In this document: positions 1 through 11,850 of the stretch, one piece after another
Numbering within the stretch: position 1 is the stretch's first letter
Layout: each line of letters opens with the position of its first letter
Made by a program: the position numbers and the translations under genes
DNA from: Calonectria ilicicola
Lineage: Eukaryota; Ascomycota; Sordariomycetes; Hypocreales; Nectriaceae
Assembly (NCBI GenBank): GCA_020809705.1
Contig: CP085830.1
Coordinates: 2,480,001-2,544,000 of the forward strand
Direction of reading: 5' to 3'
DNA: 64,000 bases
Notes under the pieces: model-generated
Databases searched by the model: none
Told to the model about the DNA's origin: nothing
Seen by the model: only the letters and a program-made list of their open reading frames with translations

Positions 1-1765
1 GCAAAATGTACGAAGGGGAAAGAAGGAAACCTGTATCTATAATTGACGACCTCTCTAGAAATGGCACCTGGCTGAATTGTATTTTCATTGTTTCATTTGG
101 CGAGTTCGTGATTTTTTGATTACGACAACCCCAGTCGGAGACTTTTTACGGGCTTTCATTAAGAGTCAGGACTGGTCCGATTTTAGGGATGGGGCGATTC
201 TCGGTTGCTGAGACCCGAAAGTAATCACAATAAGATTGAGGTCTGGACTTCGCTAAACGATAATTCATTCGATGGCGGCGTCTAGACAATCCCCCAGGTC
301 GACTTGTGACTAGATTGGGCTAAGGGTCTCAACGTTCAACTCCCGCCCGGCGGATCCGAAAGGGAAAAAAGTGGAGGAGTCCAAAGCAAAAGCATTGTAA
401 TTATTATTGTTGTTGTTAGTTCTCTCTTGGAAATGCGGATGCTCTAGAACTTCATGGGCAAAAAAGTTTAACAAATGATTAATAAAATTAATTGGGCTCA
501 AATTTGGAGCGGCAAACCGGCAAGGAACCTACACACCAAAGACTGGGAATCTGGCGTATCCACTCAGGCGTGATCTCAATACGGGGTGTATTCGTCACCA
601 GAAGGTGGCTCTGTCCTGGTCCATGGGTGCCAAGATGCGAGGCTGTGGCTTGGTCACGGTTCAGCCTCCAGCACATTCACGGCGCGGTGAGAAGCGAACG
701 GGACTGCATCTGCTAGCCCTAAGAGTGGGCTGGACTTGAGGCTGGAGCGAGAGATCAGATGGAAAGGAATGGATCTGGGCATGGTTGGGGTGGGCATGGC
801 TTGGCTGTGAAGGGCATTGATGGACGAACTATCAATTACGGGGAATCATGTCACACCAAAAAAGAAACATTGGTTCGGATCAAGTGATGGGGATTGACAG
901 GGCTCTATGCGCGCATTTTGCCCTGTGAACTGGTCAAATAAATTATCATCTCACATGAAACAGGACAGGTCACAGAGAGAACAGAGAGTGCCATCATGAG
1001 TGGATGTCGTTTGAGAGGTGCGGGAAGCGCGACGTGGAGATGGAAACGAGAAAGAAGCTTCATTTTCGCGATGGGCACACAGCATCACCTCGTTGGCTGA
1101 GAGGGTGACATCCGAGAAACGTAGTTATTCACAGCTGAACCTCTGCTGTAGCAACCAAGCATGTCAGCTCCGCCCGCATGCGTAGGTACGTTGGAGTGTG
1201 TATGGGTGACCCCTTCAGCGTGAATACTCAGCATGACAAGGAACGGCATCCCGTGAGATAGCGTCATGGCGGCGTTTAGTGGGGAAGCTTGCGAATACAT
1301 CTTGGCTGTCAAAAAATCTGTCTCGGGCATGTGGCAACGGGGTTGTGAATCCATGCCAGAGAAGGCGACAACGTGTCGGAGAAGGGCCCCATGGCAGGAT
1401 GGAGGCAACCCGGTGGATGGACGTACGCACACATAAGGCGCCGCCGCATCGTCCTGAACCGCTCTTCTGTGCCTTCTGCTGATTTTCGGTAGCCAAGTGC
1501 AGTGAGATTCTAAAACCGGAACGGGGGCCAAGCTGCTAGCTAAGCCGTTTTGGGCACCTGATCGACTGCCTTCTGCTTGTTCCATGAGCACAGCCCCGGC
1601 ACTGCACGTCACCATGCTTCGCTCGTCAAGTCAGCAGCAGTGGGAGATGGCAGAAGCGCTGTGTGCGCTGAGAGGCGAACAGGCGCGACAGAGGAGGAGA
1701 GTTTAGCAAGGAAAGGAGTAGAAAAGAGGTGTCCTGCTGCCGGCCCGGTGTAGATCATTCTTGCG

Positions 1766-1808
<43 letters not shown>

Positions 1809-2449
1809 CCTTGCCCCTCCAGTCCCTCGTTTGGTTTGTCTTGTCAACCATCAAATCGTTGCCACGACCACCCATTCAAGCAGCCTTTGGGTACGTATAC
1901 GTAGTAAGACGACACTGTTGCGCTGCGACCGTGCCGGGGACCCGCTATTCCGATGCGTCGCCAGCACCACTGATCGCTGATCCGTCGAATAACAGCCTCC
2001 CTGCAAGCCGAAGCTGCCTCGTTCTGGAGCCAACGTCACCCAGACCCCCGTACCCTCGCTTTTTCTTGCGCGCCCAGCCCTGCGCCTCCGCCTTCATTGA
2101 CAGTTCCCTGTACCCTTCAGCAGCCTCAGGCGCCAGACCCGTCACCAAAGCAGCACCAGCCAGCCACCACTGCTGCAGCTCTGCGTGCTTTTGAAACCTC
2201 AAACACCCGCCCGGCGCCTCAATTTTCTCTTTCTTTATCTTTCATTTCCCGTTCCATCACAATCATCGAGCCGCCCATCGAACCGATCGCATCGGCGTCA
2301 TCCGTTTCTGCTCTACCCGTTCCAGCTAAAGGGTTCCGGCCGCGGCCTCAGCACCCTTGGCCCTTATTTCCCCTTTCTTTCTTTTTTTTCTTTCCTAACG
2401 GGCTATTTTCTTCGCATTTCGTTCAGCTCACCAGACCATCTACCAAACA
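1..2449. other. gene-free region upstream of the rhomboid gene
   Basis: No open frame here resembles a known protein, and the frames present are short and overlap on both strands. From about 1990 to 2449 the plus strand is rich in C and T, as expected for the promoter and 5' leader of the rhomboid gene starting at 2450. A long TC microsatellite lies at 1769-1807. I see no RNA gene. Confidence 0.6.
1769..1807 (+). repeat. TC/GA dinucleotide microsatellite
   Basis: About 19 uninterrupted TC units on the plus strand, followed by a short C-rich tract. It lies about 640 bp upstream of the rhomboid start codon, so it is in the promoter or distal 5' leader. Pyrimidine tracts are common in fungal promoters, but an uninterrupted run of this length is likely to vary in length between strains. 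Confidence 0.95.
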
Positions 2450-4244
2450 ATGGCTTCCTACGATTACTATCATGGGCATCAACAGCCCCCATACACGAGC
2501 ACGCAGACTCCTGGGCCTTACCAGCAAACTGATCAACAGCCTCCCTATACTAGCACGCAGACCCCTGGGCCGTACCAACAAACCGGGCATACCCCATCGC
2601 CATCATCGACGCCTGCCCCCCCCTACCAGGCAAATTATACAGCGCCTAGTTTCCCGCCACAGGGGGCCACACACGATACTTCCTACAACAACATCAACAA
2701 CAGCGCCAGCAACACTGGCAACAGCCCCGTGAATCAGCATCCTGGCACAAGTCCATCACCGTTCGATTCTGTCTTCGACGACAACGCATACCCGATGAAT
2801 CAGCGACCGGCCCCCGGCGCCAATTCGGGTGACCTTTCTCAGCAGGAATACTACCACCAAGACACGTCCTACCATGGACATGCTGCCACTGGGGCTGGTC
2901 ATGGCCAGCCCGCCATGACCAGTGTTGAAGACATTCCGCTGCAAGATCGACCTAAAGACGGCGATATGAACGATCACATCTATGACGCCCCCGCGGCTGC
3001 AAAGAAGGATAAGAAAAAGGGGAAGGTGAGGTTGGGTGAACTTGGAATGTTTGGATCCGACAAGAAGCGTATCCCCTGGATCGTTTACATTTTCTCTCTG
3101 GTCCAAGTCGGTGTTTTTATTGGCGAGATTGTGAAAAATGGTACGTTGCGAATGCTCTGACGTCAAATTCATCTTGGGGACCTTGCGCTAACATGTCTCA
3201 GCTACCATGACTGGCTCCCCTATCATGATTAAACCTTCGTTTAACCCAATGATTGGCCCTTCAACGCAAGTCCTCATCAACATGGGCGCCCGATACGTAC
3301 CCTGCATGCACAATGTCGATGGTGTCCAGAACTCCAAGAACGGTGTCAGCTTCTTGTGCCCGAATGCGACCAAGAGCGATGAGGCATGCCCTCTCAGCAT
3401 CCTTTGCGGTTTTGGCAACAATGTTCCCGATCCTGTCGCTGGAGGTAGCCTCGACCAGAAACCCGAGCCTAACCAGTGGTGGCGTTTCATCATTCCCATT
3501 TTCATGCATGCTGGTCTCATTCACATTGGTTTTAACCTGCTGATGCAAATGACAATCGGCAAGGAAATGGAGATGGCTATTGGTTCGATCCGATTTTTCC
3601 TGGTATACGTGAGCGCTGGTATCTTTGGCTTTGTTATGGGTGGCAACTATGCTGCCCCGGGTATTGCCTCAACCGGTGCTTCTGGCTCTTTATTCGGTAT
3701 CATCGCTCTTACTTTGCTCGATTTGCTTTACTCTTGGAAAGAGCGTAGGAGCCCAGTCAAGGATCTCATGTTCATTGTCGTAGACATGGTCATTTCATTT
3801 GTTTTGGGATTATTACCTGGTTTGGACAACTTCTCCCATATTGGCGGTTTCTTGATGGGTCTTGCTCTTGGAGTGTGCGTCCTTCACTCGCCTAATTCTC
3901 TCCGAAGACGGATGGGTCAAGATTTGTCTTACGCTGCTGTCTCGCCTGCCACGACTGAGACACCCCCTCCTTTCTTCAAGAACCCTGTGGGCTTTTTCAA
4001 GGGTCGCAAGCCGTTGTGGTGGATCTGGTGGCTTGTCCGTGCAGGCATGCTTGTCATGATCATCATTGTTTTCATTGTCCTTCTCAACAACTTCTATGTG
4101 TCGCATAAGACTTGCTCATGGTGCAAGTATCTCAGTTGCCTTGTGAGTACTCCTATTTTCCTAATTCATGATAGCAGTATCAAACTAACATGTTAATAGC
4201 CTGTTAATGATTGGTGCGAACTTGGAACGATCAAGTCTTCTTAG
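2450..4244 (+). CDS. rhomboid family intramembrane serine protease
   Basis: The model has three exons, 2450-3140, 3202-4142 and 4200-4244, giving 558 aa. Both introns carry a CTAAC branch site. The N-terminal ~200 residues are a hydrophilic Pro/Gln/Ser/Tyr-rich tail containing a tandem 18-residue duplication. A first membrane segment follows (IPWIVYIFSLVQVGVFIG), then a Cys-containing luminal loop and a rhomboid core. The core has the H-x-x-x-N-type segment (HIGFNLLMQM), the nucleophile in GASGSLFG (Ser about 391) and the catalytic His in HIGGFLMG (about 443). A last membrane segment lies near the C-terminus (MLVMIIIVFIVLLNNFY). This fits an active seven-segment secretase-type rhomboid, which cleaves substrates within membranes. 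Substrates cannot be told from sequence. The long cytosolic tail differs from the short Rbd2/RbdB type that works with the Dsc ligase. Confidence 0.9.
2459..2584 (+). repeat. tandem 54-bp duplication in the rhomboid N-terminal tail
   Basis: Two adjacent imperfect copies of a 54-bp unit encode QQPPYTSTQTPGPYQQT twice in a row. The copies differ mainly at third codon positions, so the duplication is not recent or the protein repeat is conserved. It lies in the disordered cytosolic tail. Confidence 0.85.
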
Positions 4245-5649
4245 GAGGTTATGCATGGAATTGGTGTGAATCATTATAAAGTCGGATGATCATTAATACT
4301 GCAGGAAGAGGACTGGAAGGATTTGGATAAGAATGCACTGTTGGCCCAGGAAAGGGAGGCTCTTTTGCATTGCACAGCGTTGGCGTTCACGGTCATAGGT
4401 TGCTGTTTGGGAACCACTATGGATATTAACCGAGGCCAAATTAATGAAACCATGACTATTCGGCATAGATTCTAGTAGTGATTCACTGTTTTTGGGCCCT
4501 TGATTGATCGACACATGTTCTTATGCTGTGAAGGGGAGAAATAATGTAAGGGGAAATGCGATTAACCTCGTTGACATCGCGTGTGACTTGTGCTGGTGAT
4601 TTTCTTGCACATATTGTATAGTTTTATTCAGCTACTGCATCATTCAGACACTTGGAACGAGGTTAAATAAATTGTCTGGGCTTCCTCCCCTCCAATTTTC
4701 AATCACCTGGTTTGTTCGAGAATAACTTGTCACCAAATTGAAGGAGGGATCGTGCAATGAGCTGAGAGCTTATTAGGTGTTCGAGGATAAAACATGAGGT
4801 CACTGCGGATTTTCAAGGGAAAGAACATTGGTGTTGATCTCGTGCGATGTTCCATACACCCCTTGAAAGATTGCCCCCTGTGACTTCAATATTTTTAGCA
4901 GCATAGAACTTAACTGCTTGAAGAGATTGAGATGGTAGTAAAAGGAAGAAAATAAATAAATGAACAGTAATAAATCTTATATATAAATTATTTATTTACT
5001 TTATTTATATAATAATATTTATTTATTTATAATTTGGCTGAAAGATAGTGGGAAAAGGTAGAGGTAATACAATCTTTCAGGTATTGTACTGTGTAATGGT
5101 TTGGTGTAGTCAAAACAAAAACACGCTCCGTCTAGAATTTTGATATAGAGGAAGCATGTCCTGTTGGGAATGGAACTGGTTTCACGCGAGTTGGTCCCTG
5201 AAACGCTTGGACCCAAATAATCTCTCTTATGCGGTACCTCAAAATTTTTGACGGCTTTTGGTGTATTCGTTTTATGTTCCTCGTGGTGCTTCTGGGCCAT
5301 CTAATAGGGATATTGTTCTGAAATCCTGAACATGGATTGTCATCATTTACTTATAATAAGTGAATTAACGAACTCCTAGGTCATCAACACGTTCATGAAT
5401 CGCCCATCCTTTACCAATCCAGCAACATATTTAGACAATTCAATATTAAGTATTCAGAAATGCCATATTCCCAATGAGATCGTGTACGAAATGCCATTGA
5501 CCGCAAGACATCAAAGCGGGTGGCGAGGTTGAGAAGGCATTTCATGCAGAAAACGCCTTAGGCTGTTGTTCTAGCCTTTCAATGCAGTACCCGTTACATA
5601 AGATACTTTCCTAAGATGTGCTTCTCTATCGTGATACTAAACCCACAAT
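4245..5649. other. intergenic region between rhomboid and POM34 genes
   Basis: This is the shared 3' space of two convergent genes. It is AT-rich, with no protein-like open frame. It contains the fold-back element at 4852-5086, described separately. The rest holds nothing I recognise. Confidence 0.6.
4852..5086 (+). mobile_element. MITE-like fold-back element, copy A
   Basis: A 235-bp element. The left end reads CCATACACCCCTTGAAAGATT without its last base. The right end, read on the other strand, is CAATACCTGAAAGATT, so the ends form a terminal inverted repeat with a few mismatches and a small gap. The centre (about 4950-5031) is almost pure A/T with AAATAAATAAA on one side and TTTATTTATTT on the other, so it can fold. 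The right flank is TA and the left flank is TT, consistent with an eroded TA target duplication. It matches copies B (17607-17827) and C (48108-48332) in end sequence, size, core and orientation. It has no coding capacity, as expected for a non-autonomous element. Confidence 0.8.
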
Positions 5650-6464
5650 TTAGTGCACCCAAGCACTGCTAGACGACCGCCTGCCCTTCTCATACAACCA
5701 CTTGTTGTTTAATCCGACGCTTGTTCGCTTGCCGCCGGGACTTGGCGAGGTAGGATCAGGGAAAAGATTGGAGGATGTACTCGCAGAAAAGGGACTGCCA
5801 GATCCGATAGATGACCGTCGCCCGTTTGCAAAACCATTCACACTCTTCTGGAAAAGAGGACTGCCAAGCGGCGAGCCGGTATTATGCATCGCGGGGCTGC
5901 CACGACCGGACAATGGTGAGCTGTTGTAACTTCCCCTGCTTCCAACAGATCCAGCTATCGAGGGAGTGCGAGAATATCGGGGAGGAGTGCTGAATTTGGC
6001 ATCGGGGGTGCCCGCGCCAGATGTAGGAGGAAGGTTTAGGAGTTTGCGCTGGGCGGCGGTGAGAGGAATGTCGGCAAGATCGTCTTCAGGTCGAATGAGA
6101 GGAAGACATGCAATTCCTATGTTGAATAGAGGAACAAGTTGAAATATGAACCACGCCCAGCCGACGTATAGTCTGATAGAGGGGGGAAACCTGTGGAAGA
6201 GAATTAGCGATAGGGGTATTTTGTGGTTGAGGAGGTGAAACTTTACACTTGAGATCCAATGTTGAGTTTGGCGAGTAGTTGGGCGGACCAGAGACCCAAG
6301 AGCCCGACAACGTTGTATGCTATTTGGCGAACGTTCTTCTCAGAAAAAGTGGTCGCATTGCGCCGCCTAGTGATTTCGTCCAGTCGAGGATGTCTCCATG
6401 TACCAGGGCTGTCGGTGACAGTTGGGCCGTTCAATGCAGCGGATTTGATTGGTGTCGATGGCAT
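5650..6464 (-). CDS. POM34: nucleoporin POM34
   Basis: Integral pore-membrane nucleoporin that helps anchor the nuclear pore complex in the nuclear envelope. The proposed model is two exons, 6464-6247 and 6190-5650, separated by a 56-nt intron with a CTAAT branch site, giving 252 aa. The start chosen is the ATG before PSTPIKSAALNG. The family signature follows: TWRHPRLDEITRRRNATTFSEKN, then a first membrane segment (IAYNVVGLLGLWSAQLL), then PSIRLYVGWAWFIFQLVPL as the second. The C-terminal half is Ser/Gly/Pro-rich, as in other fungal Pom34 proteins. The open frame continues upstream to 6791, but that part looks like leader; a GTGAGT at 6553 may mark a 5' UTR intron. It is divergent from POL3. 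Confidence 0.82.
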
Positions 6465-7217
6465 ATTGACAGTGACTCTTGTTTGGGCGGATGTGAGGCA
6501 ATAACAGCGATGCGGGCCAACGTTGATGTATGTGTTGTTATATGTCAACTCACAGTGGACTCCTGTGTCGAGTTGTCGCGATATGGAGCTAGCGAGACCA
6601 ATGCGCAAGGCTCCTGTAAAAATTGGGCCGGTGTATAAATCCTGATGAAGCTGCTGTGGGTTAGTAGTCGCTGGGGGCTGGCCGAAGCCGTGGTGAGGGC
6701 GGTTGCTCCCTTGGTTGTTGGCTTTGTCGATGTTGTAACAATCCAGACAAGAGGTGAAGGAGCAGGCCGCGGCACCACCTAGCAAAAACACGAACCAGCC
6801 TTGCTCGCCTTGGCTTGGGCAGGTTGAGTGAGCGACCAGGCACGGGCCACGACTAAGGTGCTAAGCCACACCGCCACCTCTAGCCACGTCCCAGACTCCC
6901 CTAACATTGACGCCAGATCACGTGAGAACATATATCGTGTGGTGGGGCAGTCACGTCACGTTCAATTTGGAGCGCGTTTTCGCGGTGCTGATCAATTAAA
7001 GTCGTGTCATCCATTTCGCCCTCTGCCCCGTGCAGAAGGATTATTGTTCCCGAAGCAACAGGCTCAACCCCCCAAATCAATAATTGGTGAAATCCGCTGT
7101 ATCCCCCTTCTTCATGACAGAAACGCTGTAAAGTTGTTCATATCGTTTTAATCACATTGCCCTTTTTTCCTTTTCCTTTTCCTTTTCCTCCCATTCCAAG
7201 CACACGCCCTTCACGAC
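6465..7217. promoter_or_regulatory. divergent promoter region, POM34 / POL3
   Basis: 753 bp separate the two start codons. Visible elements are a palindromic CACGTG at 6919-6924, CACGTCACG-like sequence at about 6952-6960, the symmetric CGCGTTTTCGCG at 6973-6984, and a CCTTTT repeat tract at about 7171-7192, just before the POL3 ATG. The CGCG element resembles the MBF-type cell-cycle box known upstream of replication genes; that role is inference. Confidence 0.5.
6973..6984. promoter_or_regulatory. CGCG inverted element upstream of POL3 (possible MBF-type box)
   Basis: CGCGTTTTCGCG is an inverted CGCG pair about 235 bp before the POL3 start codon. Its reverse strand contains AACGCG, which includes the ACGCG core bound by MBF/SBF-type cell-cycle factors in ascomycetes. 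Only one such element is seen. Confidence 0.4.
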
Positions 7218-10200
7218 ATGGCGAGTGCAGTCCTTCCTCAGAAGCGCGTGCTGGGCGAGTCCCTCACTCGACAGAACATCCCATCTTCGCCCTCATCTCC
7301 CAAGAAGCGCAAGGTTGAAGCACCTTCATCGTCGCCCGCCACCCGATTCAAGAGCTCCCAAAATGACCCCCGATCAAAATTGCTTTCCAGTCAGCCCAAG
7401 AGTGCTTTCGAGTCCGAAGTGCTCGAGAAGCTGAGCCAGGATATCTCAGAAGCAAAGCGCAACAACACCGAAAAGGATCAGGCATGGGCCCGCCCACCTG
7501 TGGTGGACTTTGTCCCAGAGCGCGATAGCCTGTGCTTCCAGTCCATTGAGGCCGAGGAGGGCACTCTTCATGGTGGGAGAGCTACTGTGAAGCTATTTGG
7601 TGTTACAGAGCAGGGAAATTCGGTCATGCTGCACGTAACGGACTTCAAGCACTACCTCTATGTTCCTGCGCCCGTTGATTTCCAACCACAAGATTGTGCT
7701 GCTTTCAAGGCCTACCTCGAGACACAAATTGCCAACCATCAACCAACGATTCACACAGTGACGATGGCCATGAGGGAAAACATTTATGGCTTCCAGGGCA
7801 ATACTGCCAAGCCATACCTGAAGGTCACAGTTACAGACCCAAAGTTTGTTGGCAAAGTGCGATCAACCATTCAGAGCGGAAATGCAAACTGGAAACGCAT
7901 GTGGAAGACGGGTGGACAGGAAATCATGACATTTGACAACATTCAATATGTTCTGAGATTCATGGTAGACTGCCATGTAATACTGCCGAAACCCCAAAAT
8001 TCGTGACTTGGTTACTAACTAAGTGATAGGTTCAAGGCATGTCCTGGGTAGAGGCACCAGCCAAGACATTCAAACTAATCCCCGACCACGTTCGACAATC
8101 CAACTGTCAAATCGAAGCTGAAGTAAGCTATCTTGACCTTGTTGCCCACAAACCTGTGGGTGAATGGTCCAAGATGGCCCCTCTTCGAATCCTATCATTT
8201 GATATTGAATGTGCCGGCAGAAAAGGAATCTTCCCCGAAGCGACCCACGATCCCGTCATCCAGATCGCCAACATCGTCACCAAATACGGAGAGAAAAAGC
8301 CATTCGTTCGAAACGTATTTTGCTTACAAGAGACGAGCTCAATTGTAGCGACCGAGATTCTCGGATTTGAAAAGGAAGAGAAGATGCTTAGGGACTGGCA
8401 GAAATTTTTGATTGAAGTTGATCCAGATATTATTACCGGATACAACATTGCCAACTTTGATTTCCCGTACTTACTGGACAGAGCTAAGCATTTGGGGGTT
8501 GCCGGATTTGAGTACTGGACTCGTATCCCCAGCATTCCCTCTCGAGCCAAGGAGACGAACTTCTCGAGCAAGCAAATGGGTAACCGAGATACCAAGGCCA
8601 CCAACACCAATGGCCGATTGCAGCTTGATCTCCTGCAGTTGATTCAACGTGATCACCATCTTCGAAGCTACACTTTGAACTCTGTGTCTGCACATTTCTT
8701 AGGCGAGCAGAAGGAGGATGTCCATCATACTATGATTACAGAACTGTTTAACGGTACACCTGAGTCACGCCGACGTCTAGCACTGTATTGTTTGAAGGAT
8801 GCATACCTTCCACAGCGACTCATGGACAAACTCTCGTGCCTGGAAAACTATACTGAAATGGCCAGAGTCACAGGTGTACCATTCAACTTCTTGCTCTCAC
8901 GAGGACAACAAGTGAAGTTCATCAGTCAATTGTTCCGCAAGGCCCTGGAGCAGAAACTGGTTATTCCCAATCTTAAATCAGAACAGTCGGATGATCAATA
9001 CGAAGGTGCGACAGTCATCGAGCCCACCCGAGGTTACTATGATGTTCCCATTGCCACACTCGATTTCGCGTCGCTATACCCTAGTATTATGCAAGCACAC
9101 AATCTCTGCTATACTACACTTATCGACAAGACCGCAATCGAGGCGTTCAATCTGCAGAAAGATGTGGACTACATTGTCACCCCAAACAATGACACATTTG
9201 TGACTGTCAAGCAAAGAAAGGGATTGCTGGCACAGATTTTGGAGGAACTCTTGTCTGCACGAAAGCAGGCAAAACGGGAACTCGCCGTTGAAACCGACCC
9301 CTTCAAGAAGGCCGTGTTGAATGGACGTCAGCTGGCTTTGAAGATTAGCGCCAACAGTGTGTACGGTTTGACAGGTGCCACAACAGGAAAGCTCCCTTGT
9401 CTTGCCATCGCCAGTAGTACAACCAGTTTCGGACGACAGATGATTGAGAAAACAAAGGACGAAGTGGAAAAAAGATACTGCATTGCTAATGGGTATTCGC
9501 ACGACGCTCAAGTCATCTATGGTGATACTGATTCGGTCATGATCAAATTCGGCACAGGCGATCTGAAGGAAGCGATGAAACTGGGCGAGGAGGCTTCGAA
9601 ATTCGTTTCCGACAAGTTCATTAAACCAATCAAACTCGAATTCGAAAAGGTGTATTTTCCCTATCTGCTCATCAACAAGAAGCGTTACGCCGGATTGTAT
9701 TGGACAAAGCCGGAAAAATACGATAAGATGGACACCAAGGGTATTGAGACGGTGCGACGAGATAATTGTTTGCTGGTGCAGACAGTTATTGAAAAGGTGT
9801 TGCGGATGATCCTGATCGATCGAGACGTGCAAGGCGCGCAAGAGTGAGTTCCGATTGCGGTCCGAATAAGATTAACCTGAAGGGTGGGATGCTAACAGCG
9901 GCACACTAGATATGTCAAGGAGACGATTGCAGATCTGCTCCAAAATAAAGTCGACATGTCGAAATTGGTCATCACCAAAGCGCTCACAAAGGACGATTAT
10001 GCCGCAAAGCAAGCACACGTCGAGCTGGCGCAGCGGATGAAGAAGCGAGATGCGGGCTCGGCGCCGGGACTCGGTGACCGAGTGGCCTACGTCATGGTCC
10101 GAGGTGCGGCGGGGGCCAAGAACTTCGAGAAGTCGGAGGACCCCATTTACGTGTTGGAGAACAACGTCCCCATCGATACGCGCTACTACCTGGACAACCA

Positions 10201-10651
10201 GCTAGCTAAGCCACTGGGTCGCATTTTCGAGCCGATTCTCGGGGAGACTAAAGCAAAGTCTCTACTTACTGGGGACCACACACGGACGATTTCGGTTGCG
10301 GCTCCCACGGTGGGGGGTCTCATGAAGTTCGCCAAGAAGACGCAGACATGCATGGGTTGCAAGAAACCATTGACGGCTAAAGACGAGAAGGAGGGGGCGG
10401 TGTGTTCCAACTGCGCACCGCGTGTCGGCGAGTTGTACAAGAAAACACTAGATCGTGTGTCGGACCTGGAGGTGCGGTTCGGGAGACTGTGGACCCAGTG
10501 CCAGCGGTGCCAGGGCAGTATGCACTGTGAGGTTATCTGCAGTAGTAAAGATTGCCCAATCTTTTACATGCGGATGAAAGCGAAGAAGGATTTGGAAGAC
10601 GCAGGGCGAGAGCTGTCGCGATTTGATGCGGACCAGGCGGCAATATGGTGA
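7218..10651 (+). CDS. POL3: DNA polymerase delta catalytic subunit
   Basis: Replicative B-family polymerase (lagging-strand synthesis and repair, nuclear). Exons are 7218-7976, 8030-9843 and 9910-10651; both introns have TACTAAC/GCTAAC branch sites. The product is 1104 aa, close to the family's usual ~1100. In order it shows an N-terminal basic signal (SPKKRKVE), exonuclease motif I (SFDIECAG, D311/E313), motif II ([13 protein letters not shown]), motif III (YCLKDAYLP), polymerase motif A ([11 protein letters not shown]598), motif B (KISANSVYG, about 691), motif C (YGDTDS, D752/D754) and NKKRY. The C-terminal cysteine modules follow: CysA, CMGC through CSNC (from about 1005), and CysB, CQRC through [10 protein letters not shown] (about 1055-1073), the Fe-S site that binds the accessory subunits. 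All catalytic residues are intact. Confidence 0.97.
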
Positions 10652-11806
10652 GATGTTGTGCGCCTATGCATTCAAAGCAAGCAAGACGAAGCGAAGCGGA
10701 GAAAAGGGCAGGGATGTGCAACGAGGTGGGAAGAGCTCGGGATAATGATTCTCTCTTTCTGATGCACACATAACCACACACATGCTGTAGGAGTAAAATA
10801 GGCATTGGTATTGGCAATTGTAGGACATGGGATTTTGGTGTTGTCGTTCATAGTACGTAAGGCGTTCCAGGGTGTGTTCAGGGTTCTGGCTCATAATGTC
10901 TGCAGCCAGGGATACATGGTGGAGGGCGGGAGATGGATGCAGGGCCCAACGTCATTTTTTCAGATGTTTGATATATTTTACGTATAATATTGAATGGTCG
11001 AGCCAGTAGCAATGTGTGCGTATGAAATAGAAGCACTGAAAGATAAAAACACGAGACATGTGAAAAGAGAGGCTGATTGTGAGAGTGAATTGCGTAACTA
11101 GTGAGGCTGTGGGCGGGGAAAACATGGGATTTAGGATTGTGAAGATGCCATTCTGGGGTGTTCGTGGAATCACTGCATGTTGAAATCAAGGTGAGAACGG
11201 AGAAACGGTGAGTAACGGAATGACACGATGCAAGGTGAGTCGGACGGTTTTGGTTATTGGAACGTGCTATTGCGTCGGTGATAGGACGGCCCTGGATGGT
11301 TCGAGACCCGGGAAACGTTAGGGGGGGTTGAACAGGGTGGGCGCACAATGGAGAGATGAGCAGACCGAAGGTGAGGAAGTGAGGCGGTTCACAGCGTGCA
11401 GGAGCCATGTCATGCAGGTTCGACATGGCGGAGATGGTGGAAGCGCAAGAGAATAAACCGGAATGGGGGCAAGCGAAGAGGGTCGGAAAGAGTCGGGTCC
11501 AGGGGTAAAAGAATTACTGGCAGAGGGGGCGGCTGGGGTTAACTATGGCGGGGGGGAGGGAACAGACGGGGATGAGATGCGAGACATGCGCCGGGTGGGT
11601 TGTGGTCAAGCCATGAGAAACGAGCGAGTAATTGGACCAGGGTATTAATTGACGGGATAGAATGGGCGTGGGATTGGGGGTCGGGGTAGTAAGAGCAGGG
11701 CCAAGAATCTGTTTGGAATGCCCTTGACTGATTGATAATGCCCAAAATCGAATTTCTCGCCGGGAGGTAGTAAGAATACAGACTAGCCGCAGAGTCAAGA
11801 TGGGAT

Positions 11807-11850
11807 GCGAGACGGGTGCGAGACGGGTGCAAGATGGGTGCAAGATGGAT
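11807..11850 (+). repeat. four degenerate 11-bp tandem units
   Basis: Four adjacent units of GCRAGAYGGRT: two GCGAGACGGGT, one GCAAGATGGGT and one GCAAGATGGAT. A partial fifth unit may precede them. Small minisatellite in the gene-free block. Confidence 0.8.

Noticed and set aside
6465..6791. N-terminal extension of POM34 to 6791
   Set aside because: The frame is open, but it reads like untranslated leader (Cys, Asn and Thr-rich, no conservation pattern), and a possible leader-intron donor lies at 6553. The ATG at 6464 fits the family's short N-terminus.
11295..11315. tRNA-like B box (GGTTCGAGACC)
   Set aside because: The flanking bases cannot form a T-arm stem and no A box or acceptor stem is found upstream.
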